A stretch of DNA of 64,000 bases from Pseudolysinimonas_A sp039912695. Its GTDB lineage: Bacteria; Actinomycetota; Actinomycetes; Actinomycetales; Microbacteriaceae. Both the position numbers and the translations under genes were made by a program. Within the stretch, counting starts at the first letter, position 1; each line of letters starts with the position of its first letter. Positions 16,898-24,658 of this stretch are shown one piece after another. The stretch spans positions 186,001 to 250,000 of the forward strand of contig NZ_JBDSPJ010000022.1 of NCBI RefSeq assembly GCF_039912695.1, given 5' to 3'. The notes below the pieces were generated by a model. That model was not told the origin of the DNA and made no database searches. It saw only the letters and a program-made list of their open reading frames with translations.

Positions 16898-17533
16898 TCA
16901 GGCCTGATCCTTCCCGGAGCCACTCACGTCACCGGGCTTCACGCCGGGCTGTTCGACGCCGTCCACGATGGGAAAGACGTCGAGGTGGATCTGGAACGGG
17001 CGAGCGCCCGGGTTGGACTGATTGCGGTACTTCTTGAGGTATTTATCGAGGACGGCCGACAGCTCTTCGAGGAGAGCAGACGACTGAGCCTGGGTGAGTT
17101 GCACGTTCGAGGTGACGATGCCGCTGGCGTTGAGCCAATCCGACCCGAGGGTCTCGAGCCCGTGTGCAAGGAATTCGCGCAACCGAGTCGCGCGGGTGCG
17201 TTGCCACTCCGCCATCACGAGTTCACTCGCCGCGCGTGTCGCTGTGTCGACGGTGCCCTCGACGCTCAGCGAAATCGGTTGCTGCACCCGCTGCCACCAG
17301 CGCTCGCGTGCGTTGCCGCGGGTGGCATCCTCGGTCACGAAGCCGTGCTTCTCGAGTTGCCGAAGGTGATAACTGGTGGCGCCGCTCGACTCGCTCAAGC
17401 GGTCGGCGAGAGCGCTCGCGGTGGCCGGACCGTACGCCGAGAGCGCGTCGAGCAGCTGTACCCGAAGCGGGTGGGCGAGAGCTTTGAGCGCTGTCATCTC
17501 AAGAGTGCGCTCGTTCTCGTATGCGTGGGCCAT
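16898..17533 (-). CDS. ArsR-type winged-helix transcriptional regulator
   Basis: 211 residues. Winged HTH at about 14-75 (LKALAHPLRVQLLDALSAYGPATASALADRLSESSGATSYHLRQLEKHGFV), an HTH_20/ArsR fold, followed by a ~130-residue alpha-helical effector/dimer domain. No metal-binding cysteines are seen, so the signal is unknown. The ATG at 17533 stands 6 bases after TACGGT (17545-17540), a leaderless promoter; a longer frame upstream would run through the repeat array and is unlikely. It diverges from the M3 peptidase gene across a 14-bp repeat array that it probably binds. Confidence 0.8.
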   Translation of the reverse strand: MAHAYENERTLEMTALKALAHPLRVQLLDALSAYGPATASALADRLSESSGATSYHLRQLEKHGFVTEDATRGNARERWWQRVQQPISLSVEGTVDTATRAASELVMAEWQRTRATRLREFLAHGLETLGSDWLNASGIVTSNVQLTQAQSSALLEELSAVLDKYLKKYRNQSNPGARPFQIHLDVFPIVDGVEQPGVKPGDVSGSGKDQA

Positions 17534-17560
17534 GTGCTTACCGTACATCCGCAAAGGTTT

Positions 17561-17630
17561 CTTTGCAACAGGTTCTTTGCAATGGAGTCTTTGCAATGCA
17601 GTCTTTGCAACTGTTTCTTTGCGAAATGAC
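17561..17630. repeat. Five 14-bp tandem repeats between divergent promoters
   Basis: CTTTGCAA recurs at exactly 14-base steps: 17561, 17575, 17589, 17603 and (as CTTTGCGA) 17617, each followed by six variable bases. An inverted half (GCAAAG at 17551-17556) faces the first unit. The array lies between the -10 of the regulator (17545-17540) and the -10 of the peptidase (17640-17645), so it is placed to control both. Confidence 0.9.
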
Positions 17631-17639
17631 TCGAGTGCA

Positions 17640-17651
17640 TAGGGTGGAGGC
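17640..17651 (+). promoter_or_regulatory. Leaderless promoter of the M3 peptidase
   Basis: TAGGGT at 17640-17645, 6 bases before the ATG at 17652. The last 14-bp repeat overlaps the -35 position. Confidence 0.6.
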
Positions 17652-19679
17652 ATGACGAACCCCTTCCTCACGCCGAGCACCCTTCCCTACCAGTTGCCTC
17701 CGTTCGCCGAGATCCGCGACGAGCACTACGAGGAAGCCTTCGAGGTCGGGATGACCGAGCAGCTTCAGGAGATCTCGGCGATCACCCGCAAGCGCGACGC
17801 CCCGATCTTCGAGAACACCTTCCCGGCGCTCGAGGCGAGCGGGCAGACCCTGTCCCGGGTGGCCAACGTGTTCTACAACAAGTCGTCGGCCGACTCCACC
17901 GATTTCACCAACGAGCTCGAAGAGCGCATCGCCCCGAAACTGGCGGCTCACAACGACGCGATCGTGCTCGATAGTCAGCTCTACTTCCGGGTGCGCACCG
18001 TGCACGAGAGCCTGGCGCAGAACCCCGACCTCACGGCCGAGCAGCGCTACCTCGTCGAGCGTTGGTACACCCAGATGACCCTTGCTGGCGCGGGACTCGA
18101 TGACGCGCAGAAGGACCGGTTGAAAGAGTTCAACCAGCAGCTCGCGACCCTGACCACGCGGTTTGAGAAGAACCTGCTCGCTGACACCAACGAGTTGGCG
18201 GTTCACCTCACGGATCCCGAAGACCTCGAGGGCCTCGAACCCGGCGAGATCTCTGCCGCTCAGCAAGCCGCCGCCGACCGCAACCTCGACGGCTGGCTGG
18301 TCACCCTCGTGTTGCCAACCGGGCATCCATTCCTGGCCTCTCTCACCACGCCGGCAGCGCGGGAACGGATCATGGCGGCCTCACGCGCGCGTGGCTCGCA
18401 CGGCGGCGACTTCGATAACCGCGAGAACATCCTGGAAATCGTGCGACTGCGCGCCGAACGGGCCGAACTTCTCGGGTTCACCAGTCACGCCGCCTATGTG
18501 ACCAAGGACGAAACCGCTGGCACCCCCGAGGCGGTCGCCGCGATGCTCGGCCAACTCGCCCCCGCGGCGGCGAAGAACGCCCGCGCGGAGCAGGCCGACC
18601 TCGAGAAGCTGGCCGGGCATCCCGTGACCGCCGCCGACTGGGCGTATTACACCGAGAAGGTTCGGCAAGAGAAGTACGACGTCGATACCGCCGCGCTGCG
18701 CCCCTGGTTCGAAGCCGAGCGAGTGCTCAAACTCGGCGTCTTCGGAGCCGCAAACGCGCTCTACGGCATCACCTTCACCGAGCGCACCGACCTGATCGGC
18801 TACCACCCCGACGTGCGGATCTTCGAAGTGGCGAACGACGACGGGTCGCCGGTCGGCCTCTACCTGCTCGACCTGTACACCCGCGATTCGAAGCGCGGCG
18901 GGGCGTGGATGAATCCGCTCATCTCACAGAACACCCTGCTCGATCAGCCGGTCGTTGTCGTCAACAACCTCAACGTGCCCAAGCCGTCGGCGGGCGAGCC
19001 GACGCTCCTCACCTTCGACGAGGTGTCGACGTTCTTCCACGAGTTCGGCCACGCGCTGCACGGGCTGTTCGCTCGAGTCAGCTATCCGAAGTTCGCTGGC
19101 ACCAACGTCTACCGCGACTTCGTCGAGTTTCCCAGCCAGGTCAACGAGATGTGGATGCTCTGGCCCGAAGTTCTCGCGGCCTATGCGATCCACTTCCAGA
19201 CCGGCGAGCCGATCGACGCCGGAGTTGTCGCCCGCATCCGCGGGTCGGAGACCTTCAACGAAGGCTTCGCGACCAGCGAGTACCTCGCCGCGGCGATGCT
19301 CGACCAGTCGTGGCATCGTCTGTCTGCTGCCGACGCGGCCAAGGTGACCGACGTCGCTGCCTTCGAGGCCGGCGCGCTGAAAGAGGCCGGGCTCGACAAC
19401 CCGGCGGTGCCGACTCGGTACTCCAGCGCCTACTTCGCGCACACCTTCGCGGGCGGCTACGACGCGGGGTACTACTCCTACATCTGGAGCGGGGTGCTGG
19501 ATGCCGACACCGTCGACTGGTTCAAGGAAAACGGCGGACTCACTCGAGAGAATGGCGACCGCTTCCGGAGTTTGCTGCTCGGAGTCGGCGGCTCGAAGGA
19601 TCCGCTTGAGGCGTACCGCGACTTCCGCGGCCGTGACGCGGTGATCGAGCCGCTGCTGAAGCGTCGCGGGCTGAGTTAG
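17652..19679 (+). CDS. dcp: M3 family zinc metallopeptidase (peptidyl-dipeptidase Dcp type)
   Basis: 675 residues, usual length of the Dcp/oligopeptidase A group. Zinc motif HEFGH begins at H463, and the third ligand lies in the following NEMWMLWPEV helix region typical of M3 enzymes. No signal peptide, so it acts on cytoplasmic oligopeptides. Dcp-like features include the N-terminal FAEIRDEHYEEAFEVGM segment and the C-terminal YSYIWSGVLDAD motif. Diverges from the ArsR-type regulator and shares its repeat array. Confidence 0.93.
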   Translation: MTNPFLTPSTLPYQLPPFAEIRDEHYEEAFEVGMTEQLQEISAITRKRDAPIFENTFPALEASGQTLSRVANVFYNKSSADSTDFTNELEERIAPKLAAHNDAIVLDSQLYFRVRTVHESLAQNPDLTAEQRYLVERWYTQMTLAGAGLDDAQKDRLKEFNQQLATLTTRFEKNLLADTNELAVHLTDPEDLEGLEPGEISAAQQAAADRNLDGWLVTLVLPTGHPFLASLTTPAARERIMAASRARGSHGGDFDNRENILEIVRLRAERAELLGFTSHAAYVTKDETAGTPEAVAAMLGQLAPAAAKNARAEQADLEKLAGHPVTAADWAYYTEKVRQEKYDVDTAALRPWFEAERVLKLGVFGAANALYGITFTERTDLIGYHPDVRIFEVANDDGSPVGLYLLDLYTRDSKRGGAWMNPLISQNTLLDQPVVVVNNLNVPKPSAGEPTLLTFDEVSTFFHEFGHALHGLFARVSYPKFAGTNVYRDFVEFPSQVNEMWMLWPEVLAAYAIHFQTGEPIDAGVVARIRGSETFNEGFATSEYLAAAMLDQSWHRLSAADAAKVTDVAAFEAGALKEAGLDNPAVPTRYSSAYFAHTFAGGYDAGYYSYIWSGVLDADTVDWFKENGGLTRENGDRFRSLLLGVGGSKDPLEAYRDFRGRDAVIEPLLKRRGLS

Positions 19680-19704
19680 CCAGCGACTTCGTTATCGGCC
19701 CGAG

Positions 19705-20073
19705 CTACCGCGCGACGAGGTGCTGCCGGATGGTCGCGGCCGCGTCATCGAGCCCGATTTCGCCCCGCGCGACCCCGAGCACGAGGTCGAACGCAGTGTC
19801 AGACGGCATGTCATGCTTTCGGCCGTTGACCCACAGGAACAGCACCGTGAGGGTCCACGCGAGTCGCTTGTTGCCGTCGATGAGGGGATGGTTTCGCGCT
19901 GCAGATTCCAGCAGGGCTGCCGCCTTGAGCTCGAGGGTCGAGTACGCGTCGGTCCCGTAGAGCGTGGTCGCGGGTCTCGCGAGCGCCGCGGAAAGCAGGC
20001 CAGCATCGCGGATGTGGAATCCAAGACGGGCGACCGCCTGCATCGCGTCGTCGAGATCGAGGTAACGAGTCAC
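19705..20073 (-). CDS. doc: Doc-type (Fic/death-on-curing) toxin
   Basis: 122 residues. Fic/Doc core motif HPLIDGNKR at H62-R70; the missing arginine-rich second half distinguishes Doc from AMP-transferring Fic. Doc of phage P1 phosphorylates EF-Tu and blocks translation. GTG start overlapping the antitoxin stop as GTGA (20070-20073). Cytoplasmic toxin of a type II system with the RHH protein encoded upstream. Confidence 0.92.
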   Translation of the reverse strand: MTRYLDLDDAMQAVARLGFHIRDAGLLSAALARPATTLYGTDAYSTLELKAAALLESAARNHPLIDGNKRLAWTLTVLFLWVNGRKHDMPSDTAFDLVLGVARGEIGLDDAAATIRQHLVAR

Positions 20074-20276
20074 GCGTCTTCGAGTCGGGTGAGCAACTCG
20101 GCGTCGTGAGTGAGGACGAAGTCGAGTCCCTCAGCTATGTCGCCTCGGCGATCGTGCCGCTCGACGACCCACGACGCACCTTGAAGCAAGAGTGCGCTCT
20201 TCGAGGTGTGCTGCTGCGCCGCGACCTCGTCGAGGCGCGCGTCGAGACTCTCCGGAATGCGAATCGTGATTGCCAT
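20070..20276 (-). CDS. Ribbon-helix-helix antitoxin partner of Doc
   Basis: 68 residues. The N-terminal ITIRIPESLDARLDEVAAQQHTSKSALLL is a CopG/RHH DNA-binding fold, followed by a ~30-residue tail (WVVERHDRRGDIAEGLDF...) that would neutralise the toxin. Doc is classically paired with a Phd-fold antitoxin; the RHH pairing is common in actinobacteria. TATGAT lies 6 bases before the ATG (20288-20283), so the mRNA is leaderless and the -10 sits in the 12-base gap after the BenE gene's stop. Confidence 0.85.
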   Translation of the reverse strand: MAITIRIPESLDARLDEVAAQQHTSKSALLLQGASWVVERHDRRGDIAEGLDFVLTHDAELLTRLEDA

Positions 20277-20288
20277 CAGGCGATCATA

Positions 20289-21503
20289 TCACTCTGATAC
20301 CACGTCGTCCGGGGTGGGCTCTCGGGGCGGCATGGCCGCGGGTCGGCGCCGCCACCCCAGCCAGAGCATCACGATCCCGCCGACCACGAGCGCCCAGAGT
20401 GCCGAGCCGATCCCGACAATCGAGAGCCCCGACACCGCAACCAGGAACGTCACGATCGCGACCAGTCGATACGCGGGCTCTTCGAGCGCTCCGGTCACCG
20501 CCGAAATCAGGGCGTTCAGCAGAGCCAGGCCCGCGACCGCCGTGATCAGAATGGGCGGGCTCGCGGCAACCAGCACCGTACTCACTCCCGACAGCAGTCC
20601 GAAGAGAGCGAGCGTGCCGCCCGCCGTGGCGGCCGCGACCCAACGCTTCGAACGGTCGGGATGCGCATCCGGCCCTGCCGCCATCGCCGCGGTGATCGCC
20701 GCCAGGTTGAGCGAGATCCCGCCAAACGGAGCCGCGGCGATCGCCCCGGCACCGGTCGTGATGAAGATCGCCCGGGCCGGAGGGTGGTCGTATCCGAAGG
20801 TGCGCAAGACGGCGAACCCCGGCACATTCTGACCCGCCATCGTGACGAGGTAGAGCGGGATGCCGATCCCGAAGATGATCGCGGGATCAAGGCCCGGCAC
20901 GACGGGGGCGAGCACCGGAAGAATCCGCCCGGCCGAGAGGTCGACGCCCGAACTTGAGAAGGCGACGACGATCACCGTGACCACAACAGCGGCGGGGACG
21001 GCCCAGCGGGGTGCAAGTCGGGCCAACACGAGCCAGGTCAGCACGATCGGGAGTGCGAGGAGCGGTTCCTGCACGCTCGCTGTCACAGGCGCGAGACAGA
21101 TGGGAAACAGGATGCCGGCGAGCATCGCACTCGCGATCGGCTTCGGGATGCGGGTGACCGTTCGCGCGAGCCACGGCCACAGCCCCGTAACCACGATGAG
21201 CACCCCACAGAGCAGGAAGGCGCTCACCGCACTGCGGTAGTCGTCGATCCCCTTCGAGGCGAGAATGAGCGCCGCTCCCGGCGTCGACCACACCAGCGAG
21301 ATGGGCAGCCGGGTGATCGTGCTGAACGCGACAGTCAGCAGCCCCGGCACGAGGCAGAGCACGAGCAGCCCCGACGCCGCCTGATCGTCGGTCGCCCCCA
21401 CGTTGTGCAGCCCGGCGATCAACAGCGAAAACGAACTGGCGAACCCGGTCACACCCGCGACGATGCCCGCGAAGACCGGCTGGGCGAGGGTGGCGGAGCG
21501 CAT
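20289..21503 (-). CDS. BenE family benzoate/H+ symporter-like transporter
   Basis: 404 residues with about twelve hydrophobic helices. Family traits: LAQPVFAGIVAGVTGFASSF at the N-terminus, NVGATDDQAASGLL, and the NVPGFAVLRTFGY and APFGGISLNLAAITAAM blocks characteristic of the BenE (benzoate:proton) family. Substrate not shown by the sequence; no benzoate catabolic genes are near. The ATG at 21503 is chosen because TAGGCT lies 7 bases upstream (21516-21511); upstream in-frame ATGs would add 15-23 poorly conserved residues. Confidence 0.88.
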   Translation of the reverse strand: MRSATLAQPVFAGIVAGVTGFASSFSLLIAGLHNVGATDDQAASGLLVLCLVPGLLTVAFSTITRLPISLVWSTPGAALILASKGIDDYRSAVSAFLLCGVLIVVTGLWPWLARTVTRIPKPIASAMLAGILFPICLAPVTASVQEPLLALPIVLTWLVLARLAPRWAVPAAVVVTVIVVAFSSSGVDLSAGRILPVLAPVVPGLDPAIIFGIGIPLYLVTMAGQNVPGFAVLRTFGYDHPPARAIFITTGAGAIAAAPFGGISLNLAAITAAMAAGPDAHPDRSKRWVAAATAGGTLALFGLLSGVSTVLVAASPPILITAVAGLALLNALISAVTGALEEPAYRLVAIVTFLVAVSGLSIVGIGSALWALVVGGIVMLWLGWRRRPAAMPPREPTPDDVVSE

Positions 21504-21560
21504 CCAGACGAGCCTATTGCCGACACGGGCTCGTGATGTCAGGGCCATCCGGCGCACCGC

Positions 21561-21592
21561 TAGACTCGCCAAACACCCAGTTCTAATGAGGT
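21561..21592 (+). promoter_or_regulatory. Promoter and ribosome site of the ABC transporter operon
   Basis: TAGACT (21561-21566) as -10 with a predicted start near 21573; GAGGT (21588-21592) lies 6 bases before the GTG at 21599. Confidence 0.4.
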
Positions 21593-21598
21593 CAAACG

Positions 21599-24500
21599 GT
21601 GCTGTCGACCTTCACGCGGATGCGTGAACACGCGGGCTTGTTTGCGGCGTTCCTGATCACGGCGTTCCTCGTCTCAGGGCTGCTCGCGGGGGCCTCGGGG
21701 CTTCTTGGCCGCCAGGCGACGGATGGCGTTCGCGCCGACCTTTCCGAACACACGGGTGCGGCCCGAGCGCTGCGCTTCAGCCTGCCGCTTGCCGCTGACC
21801 CGACTACCCAAGACCGCGACGCGCGCGACATGGTCGCTCGCGCATTTAGCAATCTCGAGGCGTCGATCGCCGTCGATCGCACGGTGCAGGGCGTCGTGCC
21901 GCTCGCACCGGTGACGGCTGCGGGCGTCTTGGGGGCGCGTTCTGTCGTCGCCATGAGCATCCCTGACCTGGAGAACCGCGCGACGCTTGTCGCGGGTGCC
22001 TGGCCATCAGGTCCGCGTCAGGTCACCGTTCAGGCCGGGGCCGCGGCAGGGATCGGCATCGCACCCGGTGATTCGGTCGAGATCGACGGCGTCAGGTTCG
22101 ACGTTGTCGGAACCTGGATGCTCGCCGACCGCCTCGACCCTCGCACTCTCGGCGACCCGCTCCTGGAGACCGGTGCCTCCACCCTCGACATCGGGCCGGT
22201 GGTGATCGATGAGTCGGTGTGGTCCGACCTCAAGGTCGTGCCCGTCGCACAGTGGACCCTCATCCCCGATGGGCCGCAGTTCGCCGTGAACGACGTCTCT
22301 GCCCTGCCCACGGACTGGCGCTATATGACGCGCGCGTGGCGAGGCGACCCCGCCGGGCTCCAAGACTTGGCCCTCAGCGGCGGACTCTTGCCCACGTTGG
22401 TCACCTTGAATGCCACCATCGCCGGCCTGGCCGCAGTTCAGCCTCTCGGCGTCCTGCTCCTCGCGATCGTCGCGATCGTGACCTTCGCGGAGCTCGCGCG
22501 TTTGCTGACCACAGTGCGCGCCGCCGAGACGACACTGCTCTGGTCGCGGGGCGCGTCGACTCTGACCATTGCCGGTCGTTCCGTCGTGGATGCCGCTGCC
22601 GTGACGATCGTCGGCGCGCTACTCGGACTCGGCTCGGCCTGGTTGATGGTGACCACTCTGAACACCGGAACCTATTCGGACGGGCCGCTCTCCGGTCTCG
22701 GTGCGGGGGTCGCTACCGTTGCCGTCGCCGTCGTCCTGGTCGCGGTGTCGGCAGCGCGGTCGGCATCCCGTCAGACAGTGCGGGATCCCTCCCGCGGTGC
22801 CGGGCGTGCGCGCCAGGTCGCCGGCTCGGGACTCGTCGTGCTCGTCGTCATGGCGGCGACAGTGTCGGTGTGGCAGCTGCGGCTCTACGGAGGTTCGCTT
22901 ACGCCGACGGCAGACGGCGGAGTTGCTGTTGATCCGATTGCGGTGCTTGCCCCCGTGCTGGCTCTCGTCGCTGTTGTCCTGGTCGCGCTCAGCCTTTTCC
23001 CAACCCTGGCCGCACTGGCCGAGAGGCAGGGTCGAAATGCCGGCATCCGGCGTCTTCTCGCGCTGCGCAACGTCGCGCGCCGGCCAGCCCTGGCTGCTGC
23101 CCCTCTTCTCTTGGTCGCCGTTGCGGTGGCAGGTCTCACGACGGCTGCGGGCTACCAGGCGACCTGGGCATCGGCCTTCGACGTCGGATCGCGCCTTTCA
23201 ACGGGGGGTGACATTCGCGTGACCTCCGACTTCGCCATCGCCACCGACACTGTCGACGCCCTGCGCGCGATTGACGGCGTGGATTCTGTCGCCGCACTCG
23301 ACCACGCGGCCATCCAACTTGGCGCTGACAACGGGGTTCTCGTGTCCGCCTCCCCGGACGCCTTCGCCGCGGTCGCCGCGACCCTTCCCCCATCACTCGG
23401 CTTTGCCGGTGTCGCCGAAGCCTTCCGGGCCAGCTCCCCCGGTCCGGTGCTGCCCGCGGGAACGACCGGACTACAGCTGACAGTTTCGACACACGGTCTC
23501 ACGGCCGATCCGGCCCTCGCGATCCACCTGCGGGACTCGGGCGGCATCACGCGAGTGCTGGCGCTCACGCACGTCCCAGGAACCCCCTCGACGTACGTCT
23601 TAGCGGTGCCCGAGATACTGAGCAGCGTTTCGCCCCTGCAGATCGTCGCGATCGACGTCTCGATCGCGCCGGGAACCGCACTCGACGGCCTCGACGACAG
23701 CTTTACTCTTGCCACCCTGGTGGCCACGACAGCCGCGGGGAAGGTCGATCTCGACCTCGGCAACCGCTGGCACGCCGCGTCGCCAACCCCGCAGGTGTCG
23801 ACTCCCACCCCGACCTCCGACGGACACGGGTTCCGTTTCGACGCACAGAGCATCGGGGCCCGGTTGATCGCGGCCCCCTCCCCGCTTGACGCCGTGCGCG
23901 CCGTCATTTCGCAGAAGATGGCCCACGACTATCGCCTCGGTACCGGCGACCATTTCACGGCCACGTTGGTGACCAACGGCCGACAGCTCTTCGTGATTGT
24001 TGCCGCGGTCGTGCCGGTCATTCCCTCCGCCGATGCGGAGCCGGCCATCCTCATCGACGCGAGCGCGCTGCAACCCTTTGCGCTCGAGCGAGACGCGGCC
24101 CCCGATGGACCGCATTCACTGTGGATCGCGAGCGATCACCCTGATTCCGTCGTCGGCGCGATCCGACCCTTCCTTCCCGCGAACGCACGCGTCGACACCG
24201 TCACCGACCCAGGTGCTCGCGCGGTGCTGGCTGCGGCGGCGACCTCGCTCTGGCTAGCGGGAGGCGGCTGCGGCATCCTCGCTATCGTCGGGGTCGCTGC
24301 CTCCGGCCGAGCACTACGCCGCGACCGACGCGACGACATCGCCGTGCTGCGTGCGCTCGGCCTCTCGTCCCGTGACCAGGTCGCCATCAGCCGTCGCGAA
24401 CTGACCATGGTCTCCCTCACCGGGGTGGCGGTCGGCGTGGCGGCCGGAGTGGCGGCGCTCCTGCTCACCGTGCAACCACTCGCCCGATCGGCAGTTCCCG

Positions 24501-24658
24501 GTGTGACGGACGGGATCGCCACACCCCTGCTGATGGACTTTGCGGGTTGGGGTTTCGCCCTCGCCGTGCTCGCCGTTTCGCTGGGAACGGTGATCGCCAT
24601 CCTGAGCGGTTCCGTCGGGGTCGCAGCCCGGACTGCTCGACGCGAGGAAAGCCGATGA
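21599..24658 (+). CDS. FtsX-type ABC transporter permease (first of two)
   Basis: 1019 residues. A transmembrane helix near residues 15-37, a long extracytoplasmic part, a helical block at about 270-420, another at about 450-510, a second extracytoplasmic part and a C-terminal helical FtsX block (about 880-1010). MacB/LolCDE-like permeases move lipoproteins, peptides or act mechanically; the substrate here is unknown. GTG start with a good ribosome site; its stop overlaps the next permease start as ATGA. First gene of a four-gene coupled operon. Confidence 0.85.
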   Translation: MLSTFTRMREHAGLFAAFLITAFLVSGLLAGASGLLGRQATDGVRADLSEHTGAARALRFSLPLAADPTTQDRDARDMVARAFSNLEASIAVDRTVQGVVPLAPVTAAGVLGARSVVAMSIPDLENRATLVAGAWPSGPRQVTVQAGAAAGIGIAPGDSVEIDGVRFDVVGTWMLADRLDPRTLGDPLLETGASTLDIGPVVIDESVWSDLKVVPVAQWTLIPDGPQFAVNDVSALPTDWRYMTRAWRGDPAGLQDLALSGGLLPTLVTLNATIAGLAAVQPLGVLLLAIVAIVTFAELARLLTTVRAAETTLLWSRGASTLTIAGRSVVDAAAVTIVGALLGLGSAWLMVTTLNTGTYSDGPLSGLGAGVATVAVAVVLVAVSAARSASRQTVRDPSRGAGRARQVAGSGLVVLVVMAATVSVWQLRLYGGSLTPTADGGVAVDPIAVLAPVLALVAVVLVALSLFPTLAALAERQGRNAGIRRLLALRNVARRPALAAAPLLLVAVAVAGLTTAAGYQATWASAFDVGSRLSTGGDIRVTSDFAIATDTVDALRAIDGVDSVAALDHAAIQLGADNGVLVSASPDAFAAVAATLPPSLGFAGVAEAFRASSPGPVLPAGTTGLQLTVSTHGLTADPALAIHLRDSGGITRVLALTHVPGTPSTYVLAVPEILSSVSPLQIVAIDVSIAPGTALDGLDDSFTLATLVATTAAGKVDLDLGNRWHAASPTPQVSTPTPTSDGHGFRFDAQSIGARLIAAPSPLDAVRAVISQKMAHDYRLGTGDHFTATLVTNGRQLFVIVAAVVPVIPSADAEPAILIDASALQPFALERDAAPDGPHSLWIASDHPDSVVGAIRPFLPANARVDTVTDPGARAVLAAAATSLWLAGGGCGILAIVGVAASGRALRRDRRDDIAVLRALGLSSRDQVAISRRELTMVSLTGVAVGVAAGVAALLLTVQPLARSAVPGVTDGIATPLLMDFAGWGFALAVLAVSLGTVIAILSGSVGVAARTARREESR

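Noticed and set aside
17551..17630. CRISPR-like reading of the 14-bp repeats
   Set aside because: Units are far too short, with 6-base spacers and no cas genes; more fitting as operator array.
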